A stretch of 64,000 nucleotides of DNA from Crambe crambe (lineage: Eukaryota > Porifera > Demospongiae > Poecilosclerida > Crambeidae). The notes under the pieces are model-generated. The model was not told where the DNA came from, ran no database searches, and saw only the letters and a program-made list of their open reading frames with translations. Within the stretch, counting starts at the first letter, position 1; every line of letters begins with the position of its first letter. The DNA lies in NCBI GenBank assembly GCA_963924555.1, contig OZ004589.1, forward strand, positions 2,666,001 to 2,730,000. Direction: 5' to 3'. Positions 12,001 through 24,044 of the stretch are shown one piece after another. The translations under genes were made by a program, and so were the position numbers.

Positions 12001-14220
12001 TGCTTCAAGTATTTGCCATAGAGCTCGATTTCACCCTCAACTTCACTCTCAGTGCTGTAGTTTTCTGTAGGGAATGAGTAAGAATGTAATAAATACACTA
12101 AAAGTGCATGAGTAATTATTGGGGGTGAGCCTGAACAAGCCCCATGCATACTAGTGATTCCCATAATTATTAGCAAATTGGCCTTTCTGCAACAACCATA
12201 GGTATATCTATAACATACACATATGCGCCAAGAGCACCATTAATTTTAAATACATAAACCACACCACAACCATTGCCTTCAAAGACCAGGTGAGAGCTCT
12301 CAATAATTATATCAAATACATGAATCAAGCAATCACAATAAACATCTAACCACATCGATCAGGATCATCAGACTTGCCCCACGTGCAATGCAGAACTTTC
12401 CAGCTGGCCTACAGTGAGCTGGTATTCTGTGTGCGTCATCTTGGACTGGGCAGGCACAAAGTACTTATATCCCAGGGAGTATCCATATTAATGTCCTCTC
12501 AGCCTCCAGCTTTAAAATAGGATGCACTCCTCACATTTGGGTTATAGCTACACATTGAACACGGGTTTTAATGTTATTCATTGACCATATTCCTGATATT
12601 CATTGATCACATTCGAACCCCATGTAGGTCAGTGCGGCACCGATCATGGCACTGTGCCATCTTGGACTATCTGAGCTGCACTTGAGCTTTGTGCAGCAAA
12701 CAATGTATCACATGACACAATTATGCTACATGAATGTGTGGGTTTGCCTGACCATGATCCTACCTGGTTCAGAATCCATATTTGAGTCCTTCATTTTCTT
12801 GTGATTGGAATTACCTGTACCAAAAGAGAAGGATATGAAAGCTACTGAAGGCTGAGATGTGAGTAGTTGGCTCTTTCCAAAGCCAACAATTTGGCTCAGT
12901 ATGCCCACCACAATCTTGAATTGCTCAGGCTTGACAGATGGACACCCTAGCTGCTCAAACTTTCAATTATTTCAAGCTCCATTTAGCTAGAAACAAGTCC
13001 GGGCAATGAGACTTTTCATGTTTGGAATGCTTTTAATTTTAATACTGCAATCTGATTGGAGCACAACTATAGCTGCGCTGACACAAGTTCAATATAGCGA
13101 CTACACCAGACCCATTCCCTCCCCCACCGGGCCCCCAAGAAAAGGATTAGCTATGCCAGACTATTGTTTGACTAGGTAGCTAATGGGTTGGCTCACAAGA
13201 CTACCCACCACTAGCAATTATACTATAACTTACGATTAATCTGTCTTTCCATGTCCATTGCTATATGTCTCAACTGAGATACTTCTTTCAGGATACTTAG
13301 AAAGTGTTGGAAAACCTTCAGACTTTGAGAACTTTTAATGTGAGACTCTAAAGCATCCAAAGCTTTCTGTGCTTTGTCTCTGAAAGATATTCCTGGAGTG
13401 TTATTGACTGAATCCTTTAGTGCCTTTGGCAACATTTTAGCACTGTAGAATTCCGAGGTCAGTTTACTCAATGTAGCTGGCACAGACTAGTCTCTGTCCC
13501 AGCCCCCTAGCTCACAGCACTGGATGTATTGCATCACCAGCACGCGAGGAAGGGGTCTGGTGGTCGGGCTGCAGCGGTCACGGAACTGCGCCGGAATTCA
13601 GGCGCACCCAATGATTAGATTTCCACTTTACCACACATTAACTTTCGCGCGAAAAGGGGTGTGGTAGGTGAAACTTGATAAGAGGCCAGATGTCTGCAGT
13701 TCATTTTGAATCTCTTGAACTCGCTTTAACTCTTTATAGCATGGATGTTTGCAGATCCAGGGTCCACCACTAGCTATTGGAGAGATCATTGCAGGGTTTA
13801 TCCTTCCCTGGGAGATATACTTCTCTAGAACAGGTAGCACTTCCTTGTTAGCACTACTGTGGAGAACCCTGCGCTCTCTGTGATCAGTGAGCTCTTTCCC
13901 ACAGACCCTGCAAGAAAGCTGCCTCATTGCTGCTGCATGCAATAACTTTTTTCCCGCGGCAAAATGAACACGCATGCGCATAATTATTGAATTTAAGTAA
14001 ATTCCAAACATTCCTCAGTTCCGTGACCGCTGCAGCCCGACCACCAGACCCCTTCCTCGCGTGCTGGTGATGCAATACATCCAGTGCTGTGAGCTAGGGG
14101 GCTGGGACAGAGACTAGGCACAGACATTGCCTCCACTAGTCGGCTATAATTCTCTGTAATTAGTGAGACAATCAGCTGAAAGTCTTTCTCCGGTAGATGG
14201 AGACTAGCCATTGGGCTCAA
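9024..14220 (-). CDS. NLR-type receptor: CARD-like domain, NACHT, LRRs (first exon split by an insertion)
   Basis: Three exons: 14126-14220 plus 13234-13478 (one exon split by a mobile element), 12764-12814 and 9024-12064, with matching phase-1 joins (C|GT and G|AA). The first exon encodes a helical death-fold, most CARD-like, containing FYSAKMLPKALKDSV and FRDKAQKALDALESH. The large exon encodes NACHT with Walker A QGSPGIGKT and Walker B VLFVLDGWDELP, a helical region, an acidic Ser/Asp-rich linker (SSDDDSYDSEFDSDNDEQ) and at least eight leucine-rich repeats to the C-terminus. Such proteins are cytosolic pattern sensors that oligomerise through NACHT; sponge NLR families with this order are known. 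In this sequence the frame runs from exon 1 into a stop inside the element, so this allele is probably null unless the element is spliced or excised. Confidence 0.88.
13488..14116. mobile_element. 629-bp Mutator-like non-autonomous element in the NLR gene
   Basis: Two 101-bp terminal inverted repeats (13488-13588 and 14016-14116), apparently identical, begin TAGTCTCTGTCCCAGCCCCC. The element is flanked by a perfect 9-bp target duplication, GGCACAGAC (13479-13487 and 14117-14125). Long TIRs with 9-bp duplications are typical of the Mutator superfamily. It carries one small frame rather than a transposase. Confidence 0.9.
13628..13927 (-). CDS. Small zinc-binding (ZAD-like) protein inside the element
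   Basis: A 99-residue frame between the inverted repeats, taken from the ATG giving MRQLSCRVCGKELTDH. An upstream ATG at 14011 would extend it into the TIR-proximal region. It has a CRVC pair near the start and WICKHPCYKEL about 50 residues later, followed by a basic helical tail. The CxxC and CxxxC spacing resembles a zinc-finger-associated domain, a protein-protein or DNA-binding module. It is either cargo or a remnant of a transposase N-terminus; expression is unknown. Confidence 0.45.
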   Translation of the reverse strand: MRQLSCRVCGKELTDHRERRVLHSSANKEVLPVLEKYISQGRINPAMISPIASGGPWICKHPCYKELKRVQEIQNELQTSGLLSSFTYHTPFRAKVNVW

Positions 14221-14332
14221 TAGTCTAGCTAGTTAGCAGTTTTGTGTGAATTCTCGAGGTAAAAGTCACGGTTGGTAAAGGGTCTAGGCGTGGGGGCGTG
14301 GCGTAGATAATATCGCATATGCCATTTCTCCA

Positions 14333-14713
14333 CAGGGGTGTAGGAAGCAATTTTTGATTGGTCAGGCCATAATAAACCACACCCATCACCACACCCACAC
14401 TAATTAATTAAAATTTGCCAAAAATCTATTGTCTATGTTCTGAATCAGTTATAAATTCATTTCCTATGGTAAGTTGGCCGGTTAGTTTGTTATAAACTTT
14501 CAGAACCATGAGATTATTGAGCCTGCACTGTGACATGACCTCTCCGAAACAGCGTTCGTTGCTGGCATGACGAGAATTAGTTCGTAAACGGTACAAACTT
14601 CAGACAAAAGGGATCTTTGTGCAGGAGATGTTTAAGCTTTTAAATTTGAAAGGTCAAAGCCCAAATATTGGTCAGGCCATGGCCTGACCTAAAGGCCTGT
14701 TCCTACACCCCTG
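14333..14713. mobile_element. hAT-like MITE
   Basis: About 381 bp with 14-bp perfect terminal inverted repeats CAGGGGTGTAGGAA. An internal palindrome GGTCAGGCCATGGCCTGACC lies near the right end. Flanks share CTCCA, a partial target duplication. The CAGGG start suggests hAT but this is not proven. It sits about 110 bp upstream of the NLR start codon, within its likely promoter region. Confidence 0.7.
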
Positions 14714-16459
14714 CTCCACCCATAGATGATGACCTTATAGTAATGGTGCACCAAAATGGCTGTCGTTGGCATGAAAAGATGCATTGCAAATGCTCTATTT
14801 TTCTTGGTGTCCTTTGAGATACAACCAACTCTGGAGGTTGTGAAGATACATGCAAATATTCTTCCTTACAAGCCTCAGTGTAGATATGAATGAGAAGAGG
14901 AGAGCTTAGAGGAAATGCATTTTATGTGTAGAGTAATTACTTCAAGGGCATTCCCAGGTAACTACATTTCTAAGGATTCAGCTAATGCAATGAAGAATCA
15001 ATCAACCTGTCAAGAAGTGAATGAGTGAGTCATGAGTGTATAATTCCTTGACCATGATATACTTCTCTAATCCAGCTCAAGTCTTCAAGAACAAAATCAC
15101 TTATGTAATACTTATGTAATACTCTTTCCACATTAAGACACTGATTTTACATTATTGTCGTTAATAGCAAGGGTTCTGGATTAGAAATTGGCAGGCTAAA
15201 AAAGAGGGATAACCGTGGGAAAACGAAGGATACTGGGAATGAACCAGCTATTTTTTGTTTATTTGTATGCATGTTTGTGGTAGCTATATATCTACCAATT
15301 ATATGGAACCTTAGCCTCGTAACCTATGGAAACATTCAGGCTCCCTCAGCATATCTTATAATTAATCTTCCTAGAAATGAAACATAATAATTATCATGCA
15401 TAGCTATAATATTTTCTTACCTGCATGGTCCACGGCTCTGAATACATAGGACATGTGATCTAATCAATGGACCATCTCATAGCTACCCATACTTTGTTAT
15501 AATTATACAAGCTGCGAAATTAAATAATTATGTGACATCCAGCTTCCTCAATCTGTTCTCTTTTTTTGCAAAGAGTCGAAGAGCCTAAAGAACAATCAGA
15601 TGAATTGGACATTATTATAACACTTCTAATTAAGTGCCGGGTATAATATTTTTTCCAGTATCCTTCATGCTGGAGTGCTATACATTATACATCTTAAATT
15701 TACAAGCCTTTTACATTAATGCTGGAATGAATAATTACAATATCAATCTGTGGGAAAGGAGCAGTGATTTCATGAGGATTTCATTGCAAAATATATTGAT
15801 TAAATTATGTGATAGTCTTGAGAAAGGGTCTTATCAGGCAGAACATTAAAAAGCTTGTAAATGTACAAGTTACGTACATACTCATGGTGCATGAATTTGA
15901 TTTAATACCACTTAAAACTACATTACTGATAACTGAATTTTTGCTCCTTTTCTCAATTCTAGATATTGAGGCAATAATATAATGTTATGACACACTGCTA
16001 TATTGTAATTACGATTGCTCCCTTCCCATTATACATTGCTTGTTTATAGCTTCATTAACCTTCTGCGCATGCGCAAGGGTTATAGTCAGTTTGTCCTTCC
16101 GTCTGTCTGTCTGTTACAACTATTCCGGAGCCAGTGGCGCTTACCACGCTTCAACTTCACGATATTCTCGAGTGTTTAAATTGAGCGAGGCAAAGAAGGG
16201 CACGATTCCAGCTCCATATAATGCACACTCTGTGCTGCCGACCATTACCTACTCCATCTATTCTACAACAAGGTGAGTTGGTTAGAGCAACAGCATAAAT
16301 CTCAAGGCCGTAGACAAAAATGTATATATATATATATATTTTTTTTTTTGGGGGGGGGGGGTGGATTTACTAATGACGTTAAATAAACACCACATGAACA
16401 TAGTTATTGGCTATGAGTAAGCAAATACTATTAATTGCTGTGATTTATATCCCAGATAT
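14714..16459. other. Intergenic spacer with one MITE
   Basis: No supported gene. It contains a TGTGATAG-type MITE (15808-15965), a TCTGCGCATGCGCAAGG palindrome near 16062 that resembles the end of a mobile element, and a T/G homopolymer pair at about 16340-16362. Confidence 0.55.
15808..15965. mobile_element. TGTGATAGT-family MITE, copy 1
   Basis: Starts TGTGATAGTCTTGAGAAAGG and ends in a diverged complement (CCTTTTCTCAATTCTAG). Inside are CTTGTAAATGTACAAGTTAC and the TTTGATTTAATACCACTTAA stretch shared with the copies at 27598, 38037 and 52958. Confidence 0.6.
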
Positions 16460-18133
16460 CAACAATCGGCACTAGCTGCCGTCTAAATCTATGATTCGTT
16501 CATCATCATCTTCTTTGACGGCTGTAACTCCATGATCCTTTCACATACGACAATCAAATTCATATCAATTTGTGCAGTTATAATCACACAATGTGCTTTT
16601 ACCATCGTTATTCACAGTTTTCTCCAAAATAATTAGTCATATCAAACGACTTTTCATTACAAACGATACTGTCAGCCATTTGAGATTAATGACGTCATTT
16701 GTCACGTGCGAGCGTCTGTCACGATCACGCACATGTACACATGTGCCAACCAGTACCTAGCTAGATAAAAAATGAGGTCATATAAACAAGTGAAAGGAAA
16801 CAATTGATGCTAAATGTAGTGTTAATCAGCAGTTTCTGTGAACAAACATCAAAATTATGCTGACATGAACAATTAAAGCAGTTGGTAGGAGGCAGTGATG
16901 TAGGGATTATTATTGAAGGCAGCATAATTTTGATGTTTGTTCACAGAAACTGCTATAGGTAAAAGTACAGACTAACACTACATGGCCTTTAAATTTTTTT
17001 CCTTTCACTTGTGTGTGTACTGAGGTTGAGATGGTCAATACACAGCCCATGGACAACAATCCCAACATGCATCCTTTCTCTTTGTAGATTGGTTGTCAAA
17101 GGGGTTTAGATGGATACAATTTGTACATGACTGAAAGGGTCAAGTGTACAGCTAGTGAACGACTTTTCATTCCTTAAGTAATGGACTACCCATCTCCACC
17201 TCAGTCCCATACAAATTGTTACTCCCCAAACCCCTTTGACAACCAACCTGCAACAATGGCACACTACAAATTGAAGACAACTAACTTTAGCTGGAGTATT
17301 ATTGTTTATTGACCTCAAGCAGCACTTAAGAGCTTGTTGAAAATGTTCATTATGAATTCAATAAAAAAACGGGACTGCATTTTAAAGTGTCCCACTGAAA
17401 CCATGAAAATAAGAGAAACAATTTTATTGCTGGAAAGTGAGGACAATGGAAATGGGGGAGCATTTTGTTTCTGCATTGAAAGGGGTCCAGTAGTGGTGAC
17501 TACATGCAGTTTTCTGTAATACTTTTAGCATACCAGGTAGTAATTTTTTAAAGTGAAAGCCATTCTTGAGGCGGAGAATCAACACAAAATTTTGCACACA
17601 TGACAGCACCCTATAGCTACAAAGGATAAAGAAGTATCCATTTTGACAACACAATGTAGGGTTAGTCTGTACTTTTACTGCTATAGGACAGACTAACCCT
17701 ACATGGCCTTTTTATTTATTTTCCTTTCACTTGTTTGTTTACTTTTTATATGACCTCATTTTTTATTTAGAGAGGCTAGCTAGGTACTGGTTGGCACATG
17801 CGTACATGCATGTGAGCGTGACAGATACTCGCACGTGACAAATGACGTCATTAATTCAAAATGGCTGACATAGTAACGTTTGTAATGAAAAGTCGTTCGA
17901 TATGACTGATTATTTTCGGAGGAATACTGTGTGGATAACAATGGTAAAAGCACATGATTATAACTACACAAGTTGATATGAATTTGATTATCGTATGTGA
18001 AAGGATCATGGAGTTACAGCCATCGAATCTGATGATGATGATGATGATGATTATAAATAAATCATAAAATTTTATAAATAAATCATAAAATTTTAGAATT
18101 TTAGATTTAGATGGCAGCTGGTGCCGATTGTTG
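16460..18133. repeat. Large composite fold-back repeat
   Basis: Arms of about 340-410 bp (16460-16805 and roughly 17720-18133) are inverted copies with many substitutions; both contain GGATCATGGAGTTACAGCC-type sequence on opposite strands. A second, nested inverted pair (CAGTTTCTGTGAACAAACAT, 16830-16860 and 16930-16956) lies in the left part. The PWP1 pseudogene C-terminal exon lies between the arms. Confidence 0.7.
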
Positions 18134-18732
18134 ATGCTGTTCTGGAGGAGCTTGAACGGGCATATCATCTTCTGCATTGTTTTCCAGATGTAAGAAGTTT
18201 AGTTGAGCCTGTAGCAAGAATAGTAGAGATACAGAGAGTCCAGTTTGTATTGTTCTAATGAGAGAAGCCATGCCCATTCCGCTGAAACCCTACATAGAGA
18301 GTGCTACTGCACTCTCTGATACCATACTGGTGCACTGAGGTTACACATTTATATTAATAACTAGCAAATTACAGCATTAGGACACTGTAGGGTGGGCATT
18401 ATTTTACAGCCAGAAAACCAGTACAGTTGGAAACCTGTAACAAGACCACCCATCTCTATTGAGGCAATTAACTCAGCTGCCATTACTGACAGCACCCATT
18501 TCAGTCCTGGCTCACATATTCAAGTGGTTGCATTAAGTGCAGGCAAACAGTTACATAATTGTAAGCATTATGGGGTGAGCACACACATGCTCAGTTTACC
18601 CAAAGGTCTTCAAAAAAAGGAGCTAACATATTTTCCTTTAGTTAACTCCCTAGTGTCACTGTGGGGGCAAGCGCAGTGAGCCCTAATAATTTCAAGACGA
18701 AATAGACCAGTTAAAGTAGCTATTCCAGTCTT

Positions 18733-19207
18733 TTTAAAGGTGTTATCATGTAATGAGATGGTGAAGGAGGATTGAAGAAAAACTGGCAACCCAAGTGACC
18801 CCGCAACCCACCAGCTGAGTTTGAACCCGCAGCATCTGACTTTAGCCGTCATAGCCACAGGACCCAACCGAATGAGCCACCAGGCACCCAGGAACCAGCT
18901 CTCTCCAATCCACCTTATATACTGCATTGGTGGTACTGCAATACTGCAGTCTCACACCAGTGCAGTACCACCAATGCAGTATATAAGGTGGATTGGAGAG
19001 AGCTGGTTCCTGGGTGCCTGGTGGCTCATTTGGTTGGGTCCTGTGGCTATGACGGCTAAAGTCAGATGCTGCGGGTTCAAACTCAGCTGGTGGGTTGCGG
19101 GGTCACTTGGGTTGCCAGTTTTTCTTCAATCCTCCTTCACCATCTCATTACATGATAACACCTTTAAAAAACATGCTTAGATGAGAGATAACCATCGTTT
19201 ATGAATT
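18733..19207. mobile_element. Inverted pair of tRNA-like SINE copies
   Basis: Two arms of roughly 215 bp (18733-18950 and 18958-19172) form a nearly perfect palindrome with a tiny loop. Each arm holds a Pol III-like pair: GGTGGCTCATTYGGTTGGG (A-box-like) and GCGGGTTCAAACTC (B-box-like) about 50 bp apart. A 12-bp direct repeat TATTCCAGTCTT (18721-18732, 19208-19219) flanks the whole unit. The paralogous sequence near 40810 lacks the insertion. Confidence 0.75.
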
Positions 19208-20376
19208 TATTCCAGTCTTGTTGTACAGTGCTTATGATAAGAAATTAACATGATGTATAACATTTAACTGGATATTGCATCAGTGTGCATTTTGACAAGT
19301 ACTTCATCCTGACAAACAAATTTACCAGACATATGCCAATATTGGCCGTAAATGTTAGGTGTCAGGCTGTTACCATAAGCTCTGTTGTGATTATCCCGTC
19401 AGATGTGAGGTCATCTGGAGGCATTGATACTAGTTACTAATTTGTTAATAAGTGCTCATCCTGTTATGTTTGATGTGTTGTGTGAGAAATTGATTCCCAT
19501 CTGGATCGAGGCATTGATACTAGCATGTTAATAAGTCATTTCATGCATCATTAACTTATACCTCACAGCTTACCACATGCATTTCTCTGCTCATTAGGAA
19601 AACTGATTTGTCATCCTGGAGTCAAAAAGAAAAAAAAAAGAGAGAGAAAGAAATGACAGCAAATAAACAACATTTGAACAAAATAATAAATGAACAACCT
19701 GAATCCCTGCTATGTCTAAAGTACATTATGGATCATTTAGCCTCCCACCACACAGTGAATCCAAAACTACTACTACGAGTGAATATTCCATGAAAAGACA
19801 AAATATAAATGTGTTATCCCCATGATAAAGATATAGAGGTATAAGACATGTAACCCATGTTGATGTCATGGGTTAATAAGTCATGCCACTCTAGCATGTA
19901 CCTGTATAAAAATGGGGTGTCACGGTAACACCAAATTTGGGTGTATTTTTTTTTGTGCGAAAATAACACCAGTGTTGTCATAATACCATCAGTATAACTA
20001 TAACACCTTTCAATATCACTTTGGCACCCTAATACAACACCTTTTTAGGTGTTACTGAGGTTTTCAGGTTGGTTGACACAAAATTTTCCAACAGTGCAGA
20101 ATTAAATTTGTGCTCGCAAAATTTAAGAGCATTGCATTTGTATGACAGTATATTTTGCTCGCTTGAATTTATCTTGCACATGCGCAAATTCTACTGGTCA
20201 ACCAACCTGAAAACTTCGGTAATGGTACTACAAATTTTTGGTGTCATTTTCGCACATGTTGCGTTTTTACAGGAATTTCTGCTAGTATTATTTTTTATTA
20301 TGGAGAGCTACTAGCTAGAGAAAGAGGCTGATTCTATTTGAAATAAGGGGGGAAAACATTTCCATGAAATAAAAAT

Positions 20377-20985
20377 CAATCTTTGTTCAGTATATCCAGC
20401 CAACAATCCCTAGATATATGCACTATTATCTGAAGCTACCCAACATAAGGGATTGTTGGCTGGATATACAGAACAAAGATTGATCCCATTTCCATCCTTC
20501 ATCCCTACCTTTATTTCCTTGCTTCGGTATACCTATTATATAGAACTTCTTTTTTTTTTTCATTCCACAGAAATTTTTTTCCCCTTACTTGTTCCTGGTC
20601 TTTATACATGTAATAATGATGATTATTACTATGTATGTGATAATCAGAGAGAGCATGCACCATGTAGGGATGACACAGACGGCTGTTTATGCCACATATA
20701 GACTAATACAAAAGTGAAATTCTAGTTCCTCAAACCACTCAAGCTACAGCTATATGATTTCTGGATAAATCCACTCCAAATTCTATCACCTACGATCTTT
20801 TGTACTCGTCAATCCTTGAAAGAGTCTATGTTAATGCCTGTTGTGGCACTATCACATACACAAATTGCAAGTTGGTTGTCCAAATATAAAATGGAAGTTT
20901 GACTGCATGCATCTATTGAGGAAAAGCCACACATCTATTCAGGAACAGCCTCAAGTTTACACAGCTCTTTTAGATTGCATCTTGC
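20377..20985. repeat. Hairpin and dispersed repeat, inverted copy at 27840-28070
   Basis: A stem around AGCCAACAATCCCT lies at about 20380-20413 and 20450-20482. The following sequence (GGAAAAGCCACACATCTATT and AACAGCCTCAAGTTTACA, 20918-20965) recurs in the opposite orientation at 27950-28010. No coding capacity. Confidence 0.6.
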
Positions 20986-21469
20986 ATTGGACAATTCACT
21001 GTACGTACCTGTTATGGCACTATCATGAGCATGGATTTGGTAGAGAGTTGAGCCATCATCTTTATCGAAATACCACACTGCCTTATCCTCTGAGCTAGCC
21101 TATAAGCACATACATTATTAAGTCAAGACAAGACATGTAGAGTGACAGATAGGATTTCTGAATTAAAGTCCCTGTGTACTTTATTGTATAATACCAAGCT
21201 TCTATTGAGTATAGGTTAGATCACAACTGACTTAGACAATTGTGTATAGTCTTATGACAACCACAGGTCTCTATGTGAAACCACATGTAGGTCTCTATGT
21301 GAAACCACAGGTCTCTAACTGTGACACATAGATACCTGACCACTTGCAGGCCTAGTAAGTGGTTATAATTGCCTCATTACATCAAAGGTAAGATAAGCAA
21401 ACCCTTCATACATACTCGTGAGTAGCTAAGACCTAGATGACTTTTGATTCAGTAATGTAGTATGAATAC

Positions 21470-21471
<2 letters not shown>

Positions 21472-21504
<33 letters not shown>
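21472..21504. repeat. Poly-G tract (33 G)
   Basis: Uninterrupted G homopolymer. Exact length is likely uncertain in the assembly. Confidence 0.9.
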
Positions 21505-21505
<1 letters not shown>

Positions 21506-21828
21506 AGATTTTTGCACATAATGTAAGGGTATACATAGCTATAGTTTTAACAAGTGTACGTAGACACACCTTTGTATGAAGAAACATTTTTGAATGTTTA
21601 TGGATGCAGGAACGGTGCTTCTGAACAGAGTTATATTTGGTGAATTATGCATGTGCCCTATACTAATAATAGCTCTTAAAAGAGAGATCAAAATTGACAT
21701 TAGTGCTGGTCACATGACTTGTGACCAATCAGATTCTCTGAAAAGTGTACTTTAAATCTCATAAAGCACACTTTCATGTGCACTAATAGTGCACACTTGA
21801 GGAACTGTGCTGAAGGTACATAGGAGCC

Positions 21829-22640
21829 TAAAGTCTATTCGCGTTCACCTCGACCCCGGAAGTAGCTGTGGTGTAGTAAGCTTACGTAAGAACGCGTATT
21901 AATCCAATTAGCCACATAGTTGTGGCTATAAGTATGCGCGGGTAATTGGAGCCAAGCCACGTGTTATCAGTTTAGATCAAGTTATTTTCTCGTTTCTTTT
22001 CTCGTTTTTGCGTGACTTTCTCTCATGCCTGCCATGACTCTCCCTGGACTTCTGCCTTGTTCTTCTACTGGACAATCCCCAGAGAGGTAGGGTGGTTCAG
22101 CTGACATCTCAAGCCTGCTCCTTCCTTTCCTGATCCCAGCAACTCCTGGAGGGTTTAGCAATGAATGTTCTGTATAAGCTAAACTGCCGGGAAGATTAGC
22201 AGTGATTCGAATATTGTAGTTAAACTTGAAAATGTGACTTCTCATTGATTCTATCGATCTAGTTAGCTAAAAGATTCTGTGATTCAGTTTTCTAGTTAGC
22301 TGAACTATTCTATAATTCATATTTCTTAGTTTTAACCAGCAGTTACTTGCGTAAGCTAGCTAACTTACTCGAGATTCAGTAGCACTTGGCAGCCATTGTT
22401 GTTGCTCTATCGCGCGCAATGCGCGCGCACTACATTCCTTGTGGTGAATGGCAGCTCCATACTTTGCTTATGGGACATACAGCTAACTTCTTACTGGTAA
22501 GGACTAAGTCTTTATAAAAAGTATCATCATAAATCTCGGATAATTAGCTAGCTGCTGGTATTTGAAATTTTGAAATTGGTCAAGAATTGAGCAAGTTATC
22601 ACGGATATAAAAAGGTCGAGGTGAACGCGAATAGACTTTA
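21829..22640. mobile_element. 812-bp TIR element
   Basis: Terminal inverted repeats of about 25 bp begin TAAAGTCTATTCGCGTTCAC at 21829 and end with the complement at 22640. An internal CGCGCGCAATGCGCGCGC palindrome lies near 22412. No clear target duplication. Outside it, a second inverted pair (CACATGACTTGTGACCAATC at about 21710 and its complement at about 22837) surrounds the element. The 87-residue minus frame inside resembles no known protein. Confidence 0.65.
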
Positions 22641-22869
22641 GTGGAAGATCCACTAGGACTATGACCTTCCAGCCTTTATAGACTTTAACATTTCACTTTT
22701 TACATTGGGTTTCAAACAGGAAAACCTCAGGAATTTACCTCATTTATTTTATTAAATTAGAGCATTCTTACTGAACCAAAGTGTGTCAGAGCTGGCTAGG
22801 CTAGGGTTCTGTAAGGACCAACTGGAATTTGATTGGTCACAAGTCATGTGATCAGCACTAAAATGTTTA

Positions 22870-22975
22870 GATCACTCTTTTCTAGCTCCATGTGTTTTAA
22901 TGCATGGTGCACTCGAATGATGCTATAATGCTCGTGCAGGTGCATTAAAACACTTAGAGCTAGAAAAGAGTGAAC
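22870..22975. repeat. Hairpin repeat
   Basis: CACTCTTTTCTAGCTC followed by TGTTTTAATGCA is repeated in inverted orientation (TGCATTAAAACACTTAGAGC then TAGAAAAGAGTG) with a spacer of about 40 bp. Confidence 0.7.
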
Positions 22976-24044
22976 TAAATATTACATAATACGTAAGTGT
23001 ACTCGAGTGTTTTCCGTGTGCTGTATATGAAGAGGTTAGAGACCCATTCTATTCTTTCTAGGGAGGAGCAAAGTTATAGTGGCTATAATAATGACTGCAG
23101 CCTATTACTCTGTTTTTAAGCCTATTATACTGGGATTCCAGTGAGGCCATTATTATGCTAGCATTATTATTAGCCCCATGCCTATCTATAGGTCGGTTAG
23201 ATCATTCCAATGAGTGACTACTCCTGTACATTAGACAATTTTTCACAGGATTTTACAAACATAACTTTTTGTATAAGTATAAATTATATCTTTACCCATC
23301 ATATGCACCAGTAGCCAAGAGGTCTGGCTGGTATGAATGCCACTGGCAACACTGGACCTGTAGATGTAGAACACGGAGTGCAGTCAGGTACATAATAATT
23401 AATGTATGTAGCTATGCTGCAAACCTTCACAAAGTAACGTTGAACATACATTACTGAATTTTTCATTGTTGTTCAACCAAGTAAGCTGTAACAGTAACAT
23501 ACTAGCTGTTATTACCCAACAAGTGGATTGGAATTGGAATTTGTACCTATGCCGCATCGATCATCAAAAATGAGCCATATCAAAACTACAGGAAGGTGTT
23601 GTATCAGATACCCACTACTTATATCAGACTATTATGGTCTGATCTCCAAGACAAAATATACTGGTTCTGAAACATCCACTGTATCCAAGCCCCATACTTC
23701 AACAATATATTTTTTACGTGACTCACAGTTTAGTCATAATTATTTCTGGTCTGCAAGCTATCACATTTAACTGATTTTCAATAGCCAAATGTGAGTCTCT
23801 TAGCTATATTGTGTCTACCAAAAATAATTAATATGAAAGATTATAATCTTAATTATAATCTCAGGATAAGGAATAGACCATGTGCTCCATTAATCTTATG
23901 CATAATGTATTAGTTTGTGGTAAATTGTGTAGTTCTTGTATAGGCAGTGGTAGGGATTGTATTCATACGAGGCTGCAGTACATTATAGAGCCCAGCTAGA
24001 TTTTAGAGTGCAAACTATGCACCATTCCACCCAATATTTTCACT

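Larger units (their letters stand above)
17505..23715 (-). pseudogene. Decayed partial PWP1 copy
   Basis: Isolated fragments match PWP1 exons in the same order and strand as the intact gene: 17510-17640 (C-terminal exon, [11 protein letters not shown]), about 19566-19620 ([12 protein letters not shown] exon, degraded), 21018-21108 (still open: [20 protein letters not shown]), about 23293-23360 ([12 protein letters not shown]) and 23640-23710 (VWDLDTVD exon, degraded). The exon encoding [11 protein letters not shown] is missing, replaced by insertions. No N-terminal exons are present here. Large insertions (SINE pair, hairpins, an 812-bp TIR element) separate the pieces, so it cannot make WD40 protein. 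Confidence 0.8.

Noticed and set aside
12341-12420. Extra NLR exon upstream of the NACHT exon
   Set aside because: The candidate has a stop in the required phase, and direct joining of 12764 to 12064 keeps the frame.
18840-18910. Possible tRNA gene
   Set aside because: A- and B-box-like motifs are present but no cloverleaf with anticodon arm and acceptor stem could be drawn; SINE is the better call.
18392-19180. Overlapping frames sharing RWIGESWFLGAWWLI
   Set aside because: They are translations of the palindromic SINE pair on both strands, not proteins.
21982-22245. 87-residue basic frame in the 812-bp TIR element
   Set aside because: No domain, lies inside a non-autonomous element and has no conserved motif.
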